A stretch of 40,077 bases of DNA from Eubacteriales bacterium (lineage in GTDB: Bacteria; Bacillota; Clostridia; Peptostreptococcales; Anaerovoracaceae), in contig JAQWBM010000016.1 in the NCBI GenBank assembly GCA_028706405.1, positions 1 to 40,077 on the forward strand, given 5' to 3'. Made by a program: the position numbers and the translations under genes. Below are positions 1 through 8,007 of this stretch, one piece after another (the stretch's first letter is position 1; each line of letters opens with the position of its first letter). The notes under the pieces are model-generated. The model searched no databases and had not been told where the DNA came from. It saw only the letters and a list, made by a program, of their open reading frames with translations.

Positions 1-21
1 AGACGTGTGCTCTTCCGATCT
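1..21. other. Residual Illumina adapter sequence (not genomic)
   Basis: The window opens with AGACGTGTGCTC and continues through the end of the TruSeq read-2 primer, whose 3' end finishes in TTCCGATCT. The match covers bases 1-21 without a mismatch as I recall the adapter. Genomic sequence in the frame of the following gene starts at base 22. This is an assembly or trimming artefact, and it marks the contig as ending inside the mobile element. Confidence 0.93.
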
Positions 22-468
22 GACCTGTCTGTTAATTGCAAGGTTAATCAGAAGAAGCAGAGTGCAAATGCTGATGAGAAACAAAGAAAAGCCTTCAAAA
101 ATGTAGGTTCTCATGCTGTCTATGAACGGCGAGATAAACTCTTCAAGCAGTTCCAAAATGTTCGATTCCATTGACACTTGAAAAAGTGAAATCTGAATGC
201 TTGCAAGACCTTTCTGGATGGCAAAGAGCACATTTGCCATACCGTCAAAGACAGTGATCATCGGGTTTTTAAAAAAAGATATCTTCTCTGTGTCCAGGTA
301 ATAATTGTTCCGGTACTCAATAAAATTTTGATCCCCGCTGTTCGCCGCGGCTTCGCCGATGTTTTGATATAGGCCGTCTTCCGCAAAAGCAAAATTAATA
401 GCAGTAATAAAGACCAGAAAAACTGCGGCGACAAACAGAACTCTTCTTTTTTTTTCGGTTATCTTCAT
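22..468 (-). CDS. VirB6/TrbL-like conjugation membrane protein, N-terminal part
   Basis: The reading frame starts at ATG 468, overlapping the stop of the VirB4 gene by the ATGA arrangement, and stays open for 149 codons until the adapter junction. The predicted protein has a hydrophobic signal-like segment near residues 9-28 ending in FAFA, a polar stretch, and the start of another membrane segment near residues 125-145 (FSLFLISICTLLLLINL). By position directly after VirB4 and by topology it matches the Tn916 Orf15/ICEBs1 ConG family of polytopic channel proteins, which is my inference. The C-terminal part is lost at the contig end. Confidence 0.75.
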
Positions 469-2951
469 GACGCTGCCTCATTCGCTTCCTCCTGCTGCAC
501 TTGTGGTGTCGTGTCAAATGCCTTTAGCAGGTGTCCATATACAGCATCAAATTTCAGCTTTCCAACTCTGCCGTCAAGATCCTGAAACAGGCATTCTCCA
601 TTGCCAAGTCCCTTTACCGTATCAATATTATCGTCCGTTACCTCCAGGTCAAGAAAATCAAGCACCCTCTCAATTTCCTCCCCTACAGTTGTTTTAAAAC
701 AGAATTTATATGTAATTGCAGACTTAATGCCTTCCCCTTTGAGGTCCTTGACGGAGTGCCCAATGAAGATGCAACCAGCGTTCAGTGACCTTCCCATCCT
801 TGCAAGGAAGTTAAAAAGCTTGATTCCCATCTGGGTTGAATTAAGTGCCCAGGACTCATCAAAAAGAACAATTTTAAATATCTTCCTATCGGACATTGCA
901 AAAGTCTTTGCAAAGGACGCTATCGGCAGCATCAGCACGGTTGATATCAGCTCCTCCTGGGAATAATCCGATTTCAGAGTTTCCGGACCTGGCATCTGGA
1001 GATTTTGTATCTGGATAATATTGAGTAGCTTATCGAAGCTCAACCCTTTTTCCTTCCCCGTCCCAAAAAGAAGCTTTGCCATCCCTACTTCCCTAAGATT
1101 CTTAATTTTTCTTCCCAGTTTCCTGGCTACAGTATAGTATTCGTCGGTTTCAGGGAAATTCATCAGAGCTTCTGAAAGGACAGACATGCACGGGGTTTCG
1201 TGCTGCCTTGTATTTTTTATTGCTTCCTTAATCACGTCATATTCATCATCTCTTGAATTGAATCCATAGATTTCGCATATAATGTTCAGTGCCAATTCGC
1301 CGGCTTCTTCCAGATTGTTCTTATAGATCAAAAATGGATCCAACTTGCCAATATCCTCCTCCCCCGCTGATAACGTGCTGATGCTCATGTGCTCAGCCAG
1401 CTCCGGGAGTGTTTCCTTCCACTTGCTCCGCTCTCCCTTTGGATCGACAATCAGGGCCTTGCCACCATACAAAACTGTCAAGTAAAGGAGTAAATTGGCA
1501 TTAAAGGACTTGCCTCCGCCTAGTGTTCCAAGGAATGTTGCTGATGCTGACCGGTTAAGCTGACAGGCTTTGGCAAGCCAAAGAAATACCATCTTTTTAA
1601 GTGTTCCGGTCGTGCCGATAAACGGTCCTTCGCTGTCTCCAATGATCCTGGTGGCAGCAAACATAGATCCGGCCACAGTTCTCGGGGGCAACGGCAAAAC
1701 ATAGTCGTTCACGAATCGCCCAGCTCCTGGGATAAATTCCATGAAAAGCTTGAATTGGTCAGTAATAGGCTTTTCAACGATGAAATTATGATCCTCATAC
1801 CATTCCTTGATGATACGGGCATTATCCTGAATCTCTTTTTTATCTTCAGAGGCAATACAAATTGAAACACTGACCCTTATAAGCGGGTCCCGCGCTGCTT
1901 TCAATTCTGCTTCCAGCGAATCTGCATTTTCCTTTGCCTCAAACAGTTCGTCCGGGACCTCGTCGTTTTCGGCTACATGCTCAATCTGCGATTTGATTTC
2001 CCGTTTTTTTCCGGAAATTTTTTTGATAGACTCTTTATGCTCCACTGCAGTTATATGCATGCATACTTCTGTTGCCACGGTATGATCCTGCAACAGAAGC
2101 AGCCATTCACTTCCGGGGAAAATGAGACCGTCCGGAATATGTGCTATCGTTAGAAAAGTCTGATAAGAGACCTTGCCATCGCTGCTTGCTACTTTAATAT
2201 GTTCCTTTCCGGGTTCAATCAAGCTTTCCGTGAGACTGAGCACATCCTTTTCATGTGGTCTAATCGCCTTTTCCCCATCTTTGATGACAATCTCTTTGCC
2301 CGGCATCCAAATCTCCCCGTTCCGATTTTTCCGGAGAGGTACGCTCTCTCTGACTCCGCGCCGGAACATTCTTTTTATAAGCCACTGTGTTGTTTCTGCT
2401 CCAGTCTTTATAAGGCGAAGTCTCTTGTCCTGTTCCCTGAAATACGTGTCCGCAGCTTCAGCAAAGGTCTTCAGCTCAGAAAAAAGGAGTTCCTTGTATT
2501 CAACTTCAAAGAGTTCCTCAATGACCTTCATGGGCCGCCTGATGAAATCGTCAAGTATCTGCCGAAGCTCCTTGCTTTTTGTCAGTTTCACAACTACATA
2601 TACGTTACTGTCATTGCACCTCCCGTCATAATCTATATTTGCACTCAAATAGGCTTCCGTGCCTTCAGCATGGGCCTTGGCATAGTTATATAATGGATTT
2701 ACTTTCGGCAGTTTCGCCATAAGGCCTTTATAGTGCAATTTAACATCCTGCGCGACAGGTATGATTAGGATCTTTGCTTCTGCGCCAATGTTGGCAATGA
2801 ACCGTGTAAGCCTGTTCAATTGCATGATTTTACGCTCCTCGGAACGAAAATCATAGTTAAACCCAATCACTTTATATACTGCCCAGCAATCCTTTGTCTT
2901 CTTATTTATTATCAGGTTGTCTTCGTAGTATTTTATTGGGAAATCATACAT
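465..2951 (-). CDS. VirB4-family conjugation ATPase (Tn916 Orf16/ConE type)
   Basis: An 828-residue ATPase that energises the mating channel at the cytoplasmic membrane. Walker A is seen as LGTLGGGKSFNANLL near residue 485, and Walker B as KIVLFDESWAL near residue 700. The N-terminal half has the lower-conservation VirB4 region (MYDFPIKYYEDN start, an acidic helical insert around 320-350). The start at 2951 has a GGAGG ribosome binding site about 8 bases upstream. It overlaps the end of the TcpE gene by 19 bases and the VirB6-like start by 4, indicating translational coupling. Family membership is well supported; the closest named homologue cannot be decided without alignment. Confidence 0.93.
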   Translation of the reverse strand: MYDFPIKYYEDNLIINKKTKDCWAVYKVIGFNYDFRSEERKIMQLNRLTRFIANIGAEAKILIIPVAQDVKLHYKGLMAKLPKVNPLYNYAKAHAEGTEAYLSANIDYDGRCNDSNVYVVVKLTKSKELRQILDDFIRRPMKVIEELFEVEYKELLFSELKTFAEAADTYFREQDKRLRLIKTGAETTQWLIKRMFRRGVRESVPLRKNRNGEIWMPGKEIVIKDGEKAIRPHEKDVLSLTESLIEPGKEHIKVASSDGKVSYQTFLTIAHIPDGLIFPGSEWLLLLQDHTVATEVCMHITAVEHKESIKKISGKKREIKSQIEHVAENDEVPDELFEAKENADSLEAELKAARDPLIRVSVSICIASEDKKEIQDNARIIKEWYEDHNFIVEKPITDQFKLFMEFIPGAGRFVNDYVLPLPPRTVAGSMFAATRIIGDSEGPFIGTTGTLKKMVFLWLAKACQLNRSASATFLGTLGGGKSFNANLLLYLTVLYGGKALIVDPKGERSKWKETLPELAEHMSISTLSAGEEDIGKLDPFLIYKNNLEEAGELALNIICEIYGFNSRDDEYDVIKEAIKNTRQHETPCMSVLSEALMNFPETDEYYTVARKLGRKIKNLREVGMAKLLFGTGKEKGLSFDKLLNIIQIQNLQMPGPETLKSDYSQEELISTVLMLPIASFAKTFAMSDRKIFKIVLFDESWALNSTQMGIKLFNFLARMGRSLNAGCIFIGHSVKDLKGEGIKSAITYKFCFKTTVGEEIERVLDFLDLEVTDDNIDTVKGLGNGECLFQDLDGRVGKLKFDAVYGHLLKAFDTTPQVQQEEANEAAS

Positions 2952-3385
2952 GTCTTTTTCCTCCTTTCCTTCTTTGTCAGTATTTCGGTGATGTTCACAA
3001 TTTCTTTGCCCCGGTAGGCGACACTTGTAAATCTGCCCTTTTTGTAGCTCCTGCTATCCTGAAACCTTGCGAAAAATTTCGGCAGCGTCAGATATTCCAG
3101 ATAACCTATCAAAAACTTGTGAGGCAGCTTGCCGTCAAATTTCTTTTTGGTCAAAAACTTCATCAGACCATAGGGCAGCAGAATATATCTGATGATAAAC
3201 GGAATCTCATTGAGAAACGGAAATATTTTAAGCAGCAGGATTGTAATCAATAATCCAAGGGCAAGATATGCTGCATCATCTAAATTGACCGGAATCGGCA
3301 GGCGTATTCTATCAATGGCATAGAGTTTACGCTCAAATTTCCATGTGCTGTTGTAGGTTCTCAGTACGATCTTTTCCTTTTCCAT
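2933..3385 (-). CDS. TcpE-family conjugal transfer membrane protein
   Basis: A 150-residue protein with two adjacent membrane segments (AAYLALGLLITILLLKIF and FIIRYILLPYGLMKFL) flanked by basic residues. The C-terminal cytoplasmic part contains YLEYLTLPKFFARFQ. Such small proteins sit between TcpD and VirB4 in Tn916-like elements and belong to the TcpE/ConD family, a membrane part of the mating channel. I chose ATG 3385 (MEKEKIVLRTY), which has AGGTG eight bases upstream. A GTG at 3394 would add three residues. The 3' end overlaps the VirB4 gene. Confidence 0.8.
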   Translation of the reverse strand: MEKEKIVLRTYNSTWKFERKLYAIDRIRLPIPVNLDDAAYLALGLLITILLLKIFPFLNEIPFIIRYILLPYGLMKFLTKKKFDGKLPHKFLIGYLEYLTLPKFFARFQDSRSYKKGRFTSVAYRGKEIVNITEILTKKERRKKTCMISQ

Positions 3386-3397
3386 TTCCAGCACCTG

Positions 3398-3715
3398 TTA
3401 TCTAGTCAGCAAGGTATAAAGCGCTTGGCCAGCTGTCTGCAGGGCATCCGGGCTTGCTATGATGAAAACCAATATCCCACCGACTACAATGAATGCCGTA
3501 GCTGGTACCCAAGCTTTCTTTAGAAGAAATTTGATCAATGCAATTACTACAATGCCAAGTGCAACATAATAGCCTTGCTCCTGAAGCCAAGAGCCAACGT
3601 TTTCCCCCGCATCCGTAATGGCTGCAAAGGATGGCATGGCTGCTGCCAAAAATAAAGTAAGCCCCATTGTAATCCGAGTCATGCTTATTTCCACTTTCTT
3701 GATAATCTTTTTCAT
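3398..3715 (-). CDS. TcpD/VirB2-like small membrane protein of the mating channel
   Basis: A 105-residue protein with an N-terminal basic region, a signal-like segment ending in MPSFA, then two hydrophobic helices (YYVALGIVVIALIKFLL and ATAFIVVGGILVFIIA). This is the layout of VirB2-type pilins and of TcpD. It sits where Tn916-like clusters carry such a gene, between TcpC and TcpE. ATG 3715 is preferred because GGAGG lies eight bases upstream; an ATG five codons earlier has its purine-rich stretch too close. Function is inferred from size, topology and position. Confidence 0.72.
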   Translation of the reverse strand: MKKIIKKVEISMTRITMGLTLFLAAAMPSFAAITDAGENVGSWLQEQGYYVALGIVVIALIKFLLKKAWVPATAFIVVGGILVFIIASPDALQTAGQALYTLLTR

Positions 3716-3737
3716 TTGACTTTCCTCCATCTCCTCA

Positions 3738-4658
3738 TTACTTAATTCTTGTTGTAATTTCGTTTATGTAATATTTGCTCTCAGTCTTTGTCAGGTAAAG
3801 GTACATCTCCTGGTCTATTGCCTGTCCATTATCTGCGACCGATACTACCGCATTTACAAGGTATTCATCGTATTCATCGGAACCCTCAAGATAATATGCT
3901 GAGATTCTTTTAACACCGGAGAAAATGACCACGCCATTTAGGCCATGGTCGATTTCTGATTGGTCAGATAAATAGTAGGTTACTTCCTGATCGCTGCCCT
4001 CATAATAGGTTTTAAAGAAGCTTTCCAGTATCTGCTTTATTTCCTTTTCCTCTTTCTGTGAAACCCCTGTGCCACTGTATTCTGTGGCTCGTGCGATATC
4101 AGCTGCATCTTCAGCCGGAATGAATAACGGCATTGCATCAACTGCATATTTCCCGTCTTTGTACGCAACGGGAACCCTAATGTTAATATCTTTGTCAGAA
4201 ATTGCGCCTTCTGAAACATTCACGGCTGAATACCTGACTTTAACCGATACATCCACATCCATTTTGTCATCGCTTTCAAGTATGTTTATTTTTACGGTTT
4301 TGGCAGATAAAACTTCTGTTGCTGCTCCACCGCCCATGGGCTTTGGAATATTTAGGGTATCAGCTAGATACCTGCTGATTCTATCGGCATAATCTGAATT
4401 AGAACGTCCATCGAAAGAATAATATTCATAGATAAAATTTTCTGCAAACGCTGCCGCACCAGACCTTGCCGCTTCTCTCTGTTCAGCTGCATATTTGTAA
4501 TCGTCAATTATCTTTGTCAGATCGCCCTGGCTTTTATTGTCAAGTATACTGACAACTCCCCTGAAAAGCAGAAAGATGACTAAGACCCATAATAATACCT
4601 TGCCAACAGTTCTAAGACCCGTTGTCTTTATTGTCATAAGCCGTTCGTGACCTTTCAT
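3738..4658 (-). CDS. TcpC-family conjugal transfer protein
   Basis: A 306-residue bitopic protein with a single N-terminal membrane anchor (residues about 16-38, VGKVLLWVLVIFLLFRGVVSIL) and a large extracytoplasmic part. In TcpC (ConB, Tn916 Orf13) this part forms two NTF2-like domains and works as a VirB8-like scaffold. The C-terminal region ends with alternating beta-like segments (EYLVNAVVSVADNGQ, KYYINEITTRIK), as in that family. The start is uncertain between ATG 4658 and an in-frame ATG seven codons downstream; neither has an ideal ribosome binding site. It lies between the coupling ATPase and the TcpD-like gene. Confidence 0.85.
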   Translation of the reverse strand: MKGHERLMTIKTTGLRTVGKVLLWVLVIFLLFRGVVSILDNKSQGDLTKIIDDYKYAAEQREAARSGAAAFAENFIYEYYSFDGRSNSDYADRISRYLADTLNIPKPMGGGAATEVLSAKTVKINILESDDKMDVDVSVKVRYSAVNVSEGAISDKDINIRVPVAYKDGKYAVDAMPLFIPAEDAADIARATEYSGTGVSQKEEKEIKQILESFFKTYYEGSDQEVTYYLSDQSEIDHGLNGVVIFSGVKRISAYYLEGSDEYDEYLVNAVVSVADNGQAIDQEMYLYLTKTESKYYINEITTRIK

Positions 4659-4676
4659 TTACATCACCGTCCTTTC

Positions 4677-6140
4677 TTAAAACCCTTCAAATTCTTCTTC
4701 ATCGTCATCCGGAGGGACATCTGCATCCAGCATTTCGTCAAAATCGTTATCTTCTTCATCAGGGTCTTCATGACCAGGATCATCAACCAACATCGTTCCC
4801 CGCTGAAAGGCGCCTTTCTCCAGCGAATTCTCCGTAAAGAGGTAACCCTGAAACTCATAGGTGTCAGCGCCCACATTATACATAAACCTGCCTTTGATGT
4901 TTTCGTCGATCTTAGTCGCCTCTGAGTTTCCCAAAACCATCTTGGAGGCCGGGTCGTCCGTCATTCTTCCGCTGATCCTGATCGGAAGGTTGTTTTTTAT
5001 CTGTCCAACGATGACATTTGCATCCGGCCGCTGGGTCGCAAGGATCATATTGATACCTGGCGCGCGCCCAAGCCTAGCCAAAGTTGACAGTTCTTTCTCC
5101 AACGCGTAATAAATATTTTTTTCCTTGGCTTGCAGACCAGTTTTGTCCAGCATCTCCGCAACTTCATCGGAAAGCACGATAATACGACAAAGCAGTCTAT
5201 CCGGGAATTTCTCGTTATATTCCGCCAGGTTCTTTACTCCGACCTCTCGGAACAACTTAAGCCGCAGCGTATTTTCACGTGTCAGTTCCTTCAGCATTGC
5301 GAGGGCATCCTGCCTCTCTGTAAACACTTCACCGTATTTCTCGTATTCCTTGCCAAACTCCACACCTCCTTTGAAATCGATCATATAGACCCTGGCCCCC
5401 TTTTTGATGCTCTGCCACAGGAGGCAGCGCATTAAAACAGACTTGCCGCCACCTGTTACTGATGCGATCAGTGCGTGCGGGGTCTTGTTAAGATCCACAA
5501 CTACATTTTCGAGCAGCCCCGCTCCAAGTACGAGTTCAAAATCTTTTTCCCGGATATAGCGGTTGTCCCAGTGAAGCTTCTCCACAATATCCGACTCTGC
5601 CGGCACAGTATGCATCACAATGGCCTGCTTTGTTTTAGGGGCATATCTGATCCCACTGATCCGGCAATTGAAGGTCTGCTCCAGCTTACTTTTATATGTC
5701 CTCCAGTCTTCCAGATCGAGTCCTACGCTATAGAAGGTGTACTTTACCTCCTTTGCGGTAACTTCTTTCCCTATGAACTTCGGATATGCTTTTGTCTTAC
5801 TGCAAAAGTTGATCTCGGCAAATTTCTTTTCATATTCATCTTGGGACTCCTTTGCCTCAGCCCCAATCATATAAAGGATCGCAAGCGGCAGCGCCGGCAT
5901 TAGCATCAGGATCACTTTCAAGACATGGAAATCCTCATCTCCTGGAATAAAGCGATTTGCAATTTCTTGCCGCAAATAAAAAACCACTCCGCAAATCAGA
6001 GTGATGACAATTAGTATAATAAGCGGGTGCCGATCCTTTTTTAAGTTTCTGACACCCTTACCAATTCCTGTGAAGATTGATATTACCATGTTGCCTAAAT
6101 CTTCAAGCTGCTTATCCTCCTTACTTAATTTTTTCGTCAT
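4677..6140 (-). CDS. TcpA/FtsK-SpoIIIE-like DNA-translocating coupling ATPase
   Basis: A 487-residue coupling protein expected to bring the transferred DNA strand to the mating channel. Two membrane segments (LIILIVITLICGVVFYL and VILMLMPALPLAILYMIG) precede the FtsK domain. Walker A is SVTGGGKSVLMR, Walker B is RIIVLSDEVAEML, and a LATQRPDANVI motif typical of FtsK/TcpA follows. The C terminus is a strongly acidic tail (DDPGHEDPDEEDNDFDE). ATG 6140 is chosen because AGGAGGTG lies about 11 bases upstream; the open frame extends 22 codons further without a good ribosome binding site. In Tn916 and ICEBs1 a relaxase gene adjoins this gene. Here the neighbour upstream is a recombinase. Confidence 0.92.
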   Translation of the reverse strand: MTKKLSKEDKQLEDLGNMVISIFTGIGKGVRNLKKDRHPLIILIVITLICGVVFYLRQEIANRFIPGDEDFHVLKVILMLMPALPLAILYMIGAEAKESQDEYEKKFAEINFCSKTKAYPKFIGKEVTAKEVKYTFYSVGLDLEDWRTYKSKLEQTFNCRISGIRYAPKTKQAIVMHTVPAESDIVEKLHWDNRYIREKDFELVLGAGLLENVVVDLNKTPHALIASVTGGGKSVLMRCLLWQSIKKGARVYMIDFKGGVEFGKEYEKYGEVFTERQDALAMLKELTRENTLRLKLFREVGVKNLAEYNEKFPDRLLCRIIVLSDEVAEMLDKTGLQAKEKNIYYALEKELSTLARLGRAPGINMILATQRPDANVIVGQIKNNLPIRISGRMTDDPASKMVLGNSEATKIDENIKGRFMYNVGADTYEFQGYLFTENSLEKGAFQRGTMLVDDPGHEDPDEEDNDFDEMLDADVPPDDDEEEFEGF

Positions 6141-6177
6141 GCCCGCTCCATCACCTCCTGTAGAAACGGGAGAATAC

Positions 6178-6993
6178 CTATTCCCCTCTGTTTCCTGACC
6201 ATTCACAACCCAAATATAGGCTTGTTACGACCGGGGTTTCATGTCCCAGCTGCCGACCGACTGCTCTTCTTGCTGCACGCTTACCACTGCCTTCCCGTAA
6301 CTCGTTACGGAATCGATCACGGGAATTTATACGCCTGAGATCATGAGTCCTGATGCCATGCTCATTGGCTTTCTTTTTAAGGTAGCTCTCGCTGTAAAAC
6401 GGTGCTTCCCCCTCTCCCAGGCCATCAATATGAGCCTTAAGGTTCAAATACAGATATGGATCATTGATAACATCGACCTTTCTTCTTTTTCCGCCTTTCC
6501 CCTTTCGGACAATGAGTGTTATTTTGCCGGCGGGGTCAAAAAGAATATCGTTATCCTTATCAAGCGCAGCTATTTCACTAATTCTAAGACCTGAACGGTA
6601 TTCCAGGCGAAACGCAAGCTTCAGACGTTCATTATTAAGCCTGTTCAGCTTTCTGAAATAGGTTTCTTCGCTATGTGCCAACTCCTTACCCAGCTTATGC
6701 TTGCCATATCTGTTATAAAGCCTGGAAAGCGGCTCACCGAACAGCAGCAGGTCCTCAGATCCAAAGACTTCCTTTTCATATCTCCGGACGGCGGAAATAT
6801 ATTTGTGCCCTTGTACACTATACTTGCAAAGATCGCATATAGCGGCTTCCAGTTCTTTCGGAGATGCCCTGGTATGCAACCGTTCGTTAAGATGAATCAG
6901 GCAGTTAATATAATCTCGGGCGGTCTTGTCTGACAAGTCACCTTTTTGAACTGCTTTTTTCAATGCATCCTGGATAATGTCAATATTAAACAT
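6178..6993 (-). CDS. Tyrosine recombinase/integrase
   Basis: A 271-residue phage-type integrase that probably catalyses excision and integration at the tRNA-Thr site. Visible catalytic elements are the first Arg in RSGLRISEIAAL, Lys in RKGKGGKRRKV, the HxxR box HDLRR, and GHETPVVTSLYL with the nucleophilic Tyr. The N-terminal ~90 residues look like a SAM-like core-binding domain. At XerC/D-like size there is no room for the extra arm-binding domain of Tn916 Int. The start has a strong GGGAGGGG site. It is the third gene from the element boundary and lies 37 bases before the TcpA start, so it appears to be co-transcribed with the transfer genes rather than standing alone. Confidence 0.9.
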   Translation of the reverse strand: MFNIDIIQDALKKAVQKGDLSDKTARDYINCLIHLNERLHTRASPKELEAAICDLCKYSVQGHKYISAVRRYEKEVFGSEDLLLFGEPLSRLYNRYGKHKLGKELAHSEETYFRKLNRLNNERLKLAFRLEYRSGLRISEIAALDKDNDILFDPAGKITLIVRKGKGGKRRKVDVINDPYLYLNLKAHIDGLGEGEAPFYSESYLKKKANEHGIRTHDLRRINSRDRFRNELREGSGKRAARRAVGRQLGHETPVVTSLYLGCEWSGNRGE

Positions 6994-7011
6994 AAACCCC
7001 TCCCAAAATCC

Positions 7012-7515
7012 TTACTGAATAAACCGATATCCTATTAATGCCGTAAGCACTATTGCAAACGTAGTTTCCATGATACTGTCTGTCCGAATGGAGAGCAACC
7101 GAAATCTTTTCTTATACGGCCAGAGCCAAGGAATTCCCTGTTTGTTTAATGTGTCTAAAATTATATGAGAAAGCATCCCCGGTATGAATCCTGTGATAAA
7201 CTGATTCGCCATCCACAGCAGCTCGCCGGACAGCATAAAGCGGCTCCCCGCTGTTAATAGGATCCATGCCAAGATAATGAATGCCGGCGAATGAAGAAAT
7301 CCCCGATGCTTGAATACCGTCGATGCGGCGAAGGAAGCAACGGGGACTTTATGTGCGATGTAACTCTGCTGATGATCAATATCCGGAAATAGAGAGCCTA
7401 AAACCGCTCCGGACGTTATTAAAACTTGTGATGTTTCATTTAAGCCTTGTCCGGCAACTGTTAAAACCAGCAGTCCAGCTCCGATACCTCCAATGCCATG
7501 CGTTATATAATTCAT
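7012..7515 (-). CDS. YdjM-family membrane-bound metal-dependent hydrolase
   Basis: A 167-residue membrane protein with the YdjM signature: N-terminal YITHGIGGIGAGLL, then LFPDIDHQQSYIAH, FKHRGFLHSP, and SHIILDTLNKQGIPWLWP. The conserved His and Asp residues are the putative metal ligands, and three to four hydrophobic stretches separate them. Members occur on many Firmicute mobile elements as well as in chromosomes; their substrate is not established. It is preceded by GGGAGTG and sits 16 bases after the small first gene of the element, directly before the recombinase. Confidence 0.85.
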   Translation of the reverse strand: MNYITHGIGGIGAGLLVLTVAGQGLNETSQVLITSGAVLGSLFPDIDHQQSYIAHKVPVASFAASTVFKHRGFLHSPAFIILAWILLTAGSRFMLSGELLWMANQFITGFIPGMLSHIILDTLNKQGIPWLWPYKKRFRLLSIRTDSIMETTFAIVLTALIGYRFIQ

Positions 7516-7531
7516 TTTTTTTCACTCCCTT

Positions 7532-7765
7532 TCATGTACCGCTTCTGTAATTGTTCTTATATTTATTCCGAGCCTCCATTGGGATAACGTTATCTGTATC
7601 TGTTTTTTTGGCTTTAACACTTGCATCAACAAGTTCATACTGCTCAATCGGGATCTCATCGTCAGATATAATTCGATTGCCTTTTATTATGGCATCTTGT
7701 ACGTTTTGAGCAGTTACTCTTTTTAGGATCTTTATCGTCTGGATAATTTCAACATCGTATGTCAT
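7532..7765 (-). CDS. Small hypothetical protein, first gene of the element
   Basis: I do not recognise this 77-residue protein with confidence. It starts MTYDVEIIQTIKILKRVTAQ with GGAGG seven bases upstream of ATG 7765. A beta-strand, then a helix (VQDAIIKGN), then DDEIPIEQYELVDASV is reminiscent of the small DpnD/PcfM-like fold found on mobile elements, but that is a weak resemblance. The C terminus is basic and probably disordered (EARNKYKNNYRSGT). An upstream in-frame ATG at 7822 would place the start inside a 28-bp palindrome and has no ribosome binding site, so it is less likely. Confidence 0.6.
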   Translation of the reverse strand: MTYDVEIIQTIKILKRVTAQNVQDAIIKGNRIISDDEIPIEQYELVDASVKAKKTDTDNVIPMEARNKYKNNYRSGT

Positions 7766-7801
7766 TATGAGACCTCCATTTTTAATTGCGGTGAAATAAA
7801 A

Positions 7802-7829
7802 AAGAAACATACTATATAGCATGTTTCTT
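7802..7829. promoter_or_regulatory. 28-bp near-perfect palindrome upstream of the element operon
   Basis: AAGAAACAT and ATGTTTCTT form perfect 9-base arms (7802-7810, 7821-7829). The ten bases between them contain CTATATAG, itself a palindrome, so 13 of 14 base pairs are symmetrical. It lies 36 bases upstream of the first start codon. A TATAGT hexamer inside it on the minus strand could be a -10 element. Dyads of this kind are typical operators; a cruciform or a recombination-directionality site are alternatives. Confidence 0.55.
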
Positions 7830-7839
7830 TGTAAGTATG

Positions 7840-7871
7840 TTCTCTATATTATTCTCTATTGTAGTTCTCTA
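7840..7871. repeat. Three TTCTCTA direct repeats, candidate integrase arm sites
   Basis: TTCTCTA occurs at 7840-7846, 7852-7858 and 7865-7871, spaced 12 and 13 bases. They are in the same orientation and lie 70-100 bases inside the element from the tRNA junction. Short direct repeats at this distance from the crossover are typical arm-type sites of tyrosine integrases or excisionase sites. The role is inferred. Confidence 0.5.
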
Positions 7872-7940
7872 CTTTTTGCGTTTAGCAAAATTAAGAGTGT
7901 TGATTTTTAGCGATTTATCAAGTCATTCATTGCGTTCGGA

Positions 7941-7982
7941 TTCCTTACCAAGGAAGTGCTCTACCTACTGAGCTACAACAGC
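7941..7982 (-). pseudogene. tRNA-Thr(GGT), 5' half only, interrupted by the element
   Basis: Read on the minus strand from 7982: acceptor strand GCTGTTG, TA, a D arm GCTC-AGTAGGTA-GAGC, A26, anticodon stem CTTCC, loop TTGGTAA with anticodon GGT (threonine), then GGAA of the 3' anticodon stem. From tRNA position 43 onward the sequence no longer matches a tRNA. No variable loop, T arm (GGTTCRANYCC) or 3' acceptor strand follows. The anticodon stem-loop is a perfect 15-base inverted repeat centred on the anticodon. The gene is therefore split, with its 3' half presumably at the unseen far end of the element. Confidence 0.85.
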
Positions 7983-8007
7983 AAAACTAGCTGTCCGACA
8001 CTAGGTT

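Larger units (their letters stand above)
22..7955 (-). mobile_element. Partial integrative and conjugative element (Tn916/ICEBs1-type mating genes) inserted in tRNA-Thr
   Basis: Nine consecutive minus-strand genes include VirB6-, VirB4-, TcpE-, TcpD-, TcpC- and TcpA-like mating proteins and a tyrosine recombinase. The block ends at a truncated tRNA-Thr gene whose promoter and 5' half lie on the chromosomal side. The right boundary is placed at the anticodon stem-loop (7941-7955). This short palindrome is a typical tyrosine-recombinase crossover region. The left boundary is not in the window. No relaxase, replication-initiation gene, repressor or CwlT-type hydrolase is visible, so the element is incomplete here. 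The order TcpA, TcpC, TcpD, TcpE, VirB4, VirB6 broadly follows ICEBs1 (conQ, conB, conC, conD, conE, conG). Confidence 0.85.

Noticed and set aside
7930..7982. A group I intron interrupting tRNA-Thr
   Set aside because: Bacterial tRNA introns lie in the anticodon loop. The match here continues through the loop and ends in the 3' anticodon stem, no 3' exon is found nearby, and mobile genes adjoin the break.
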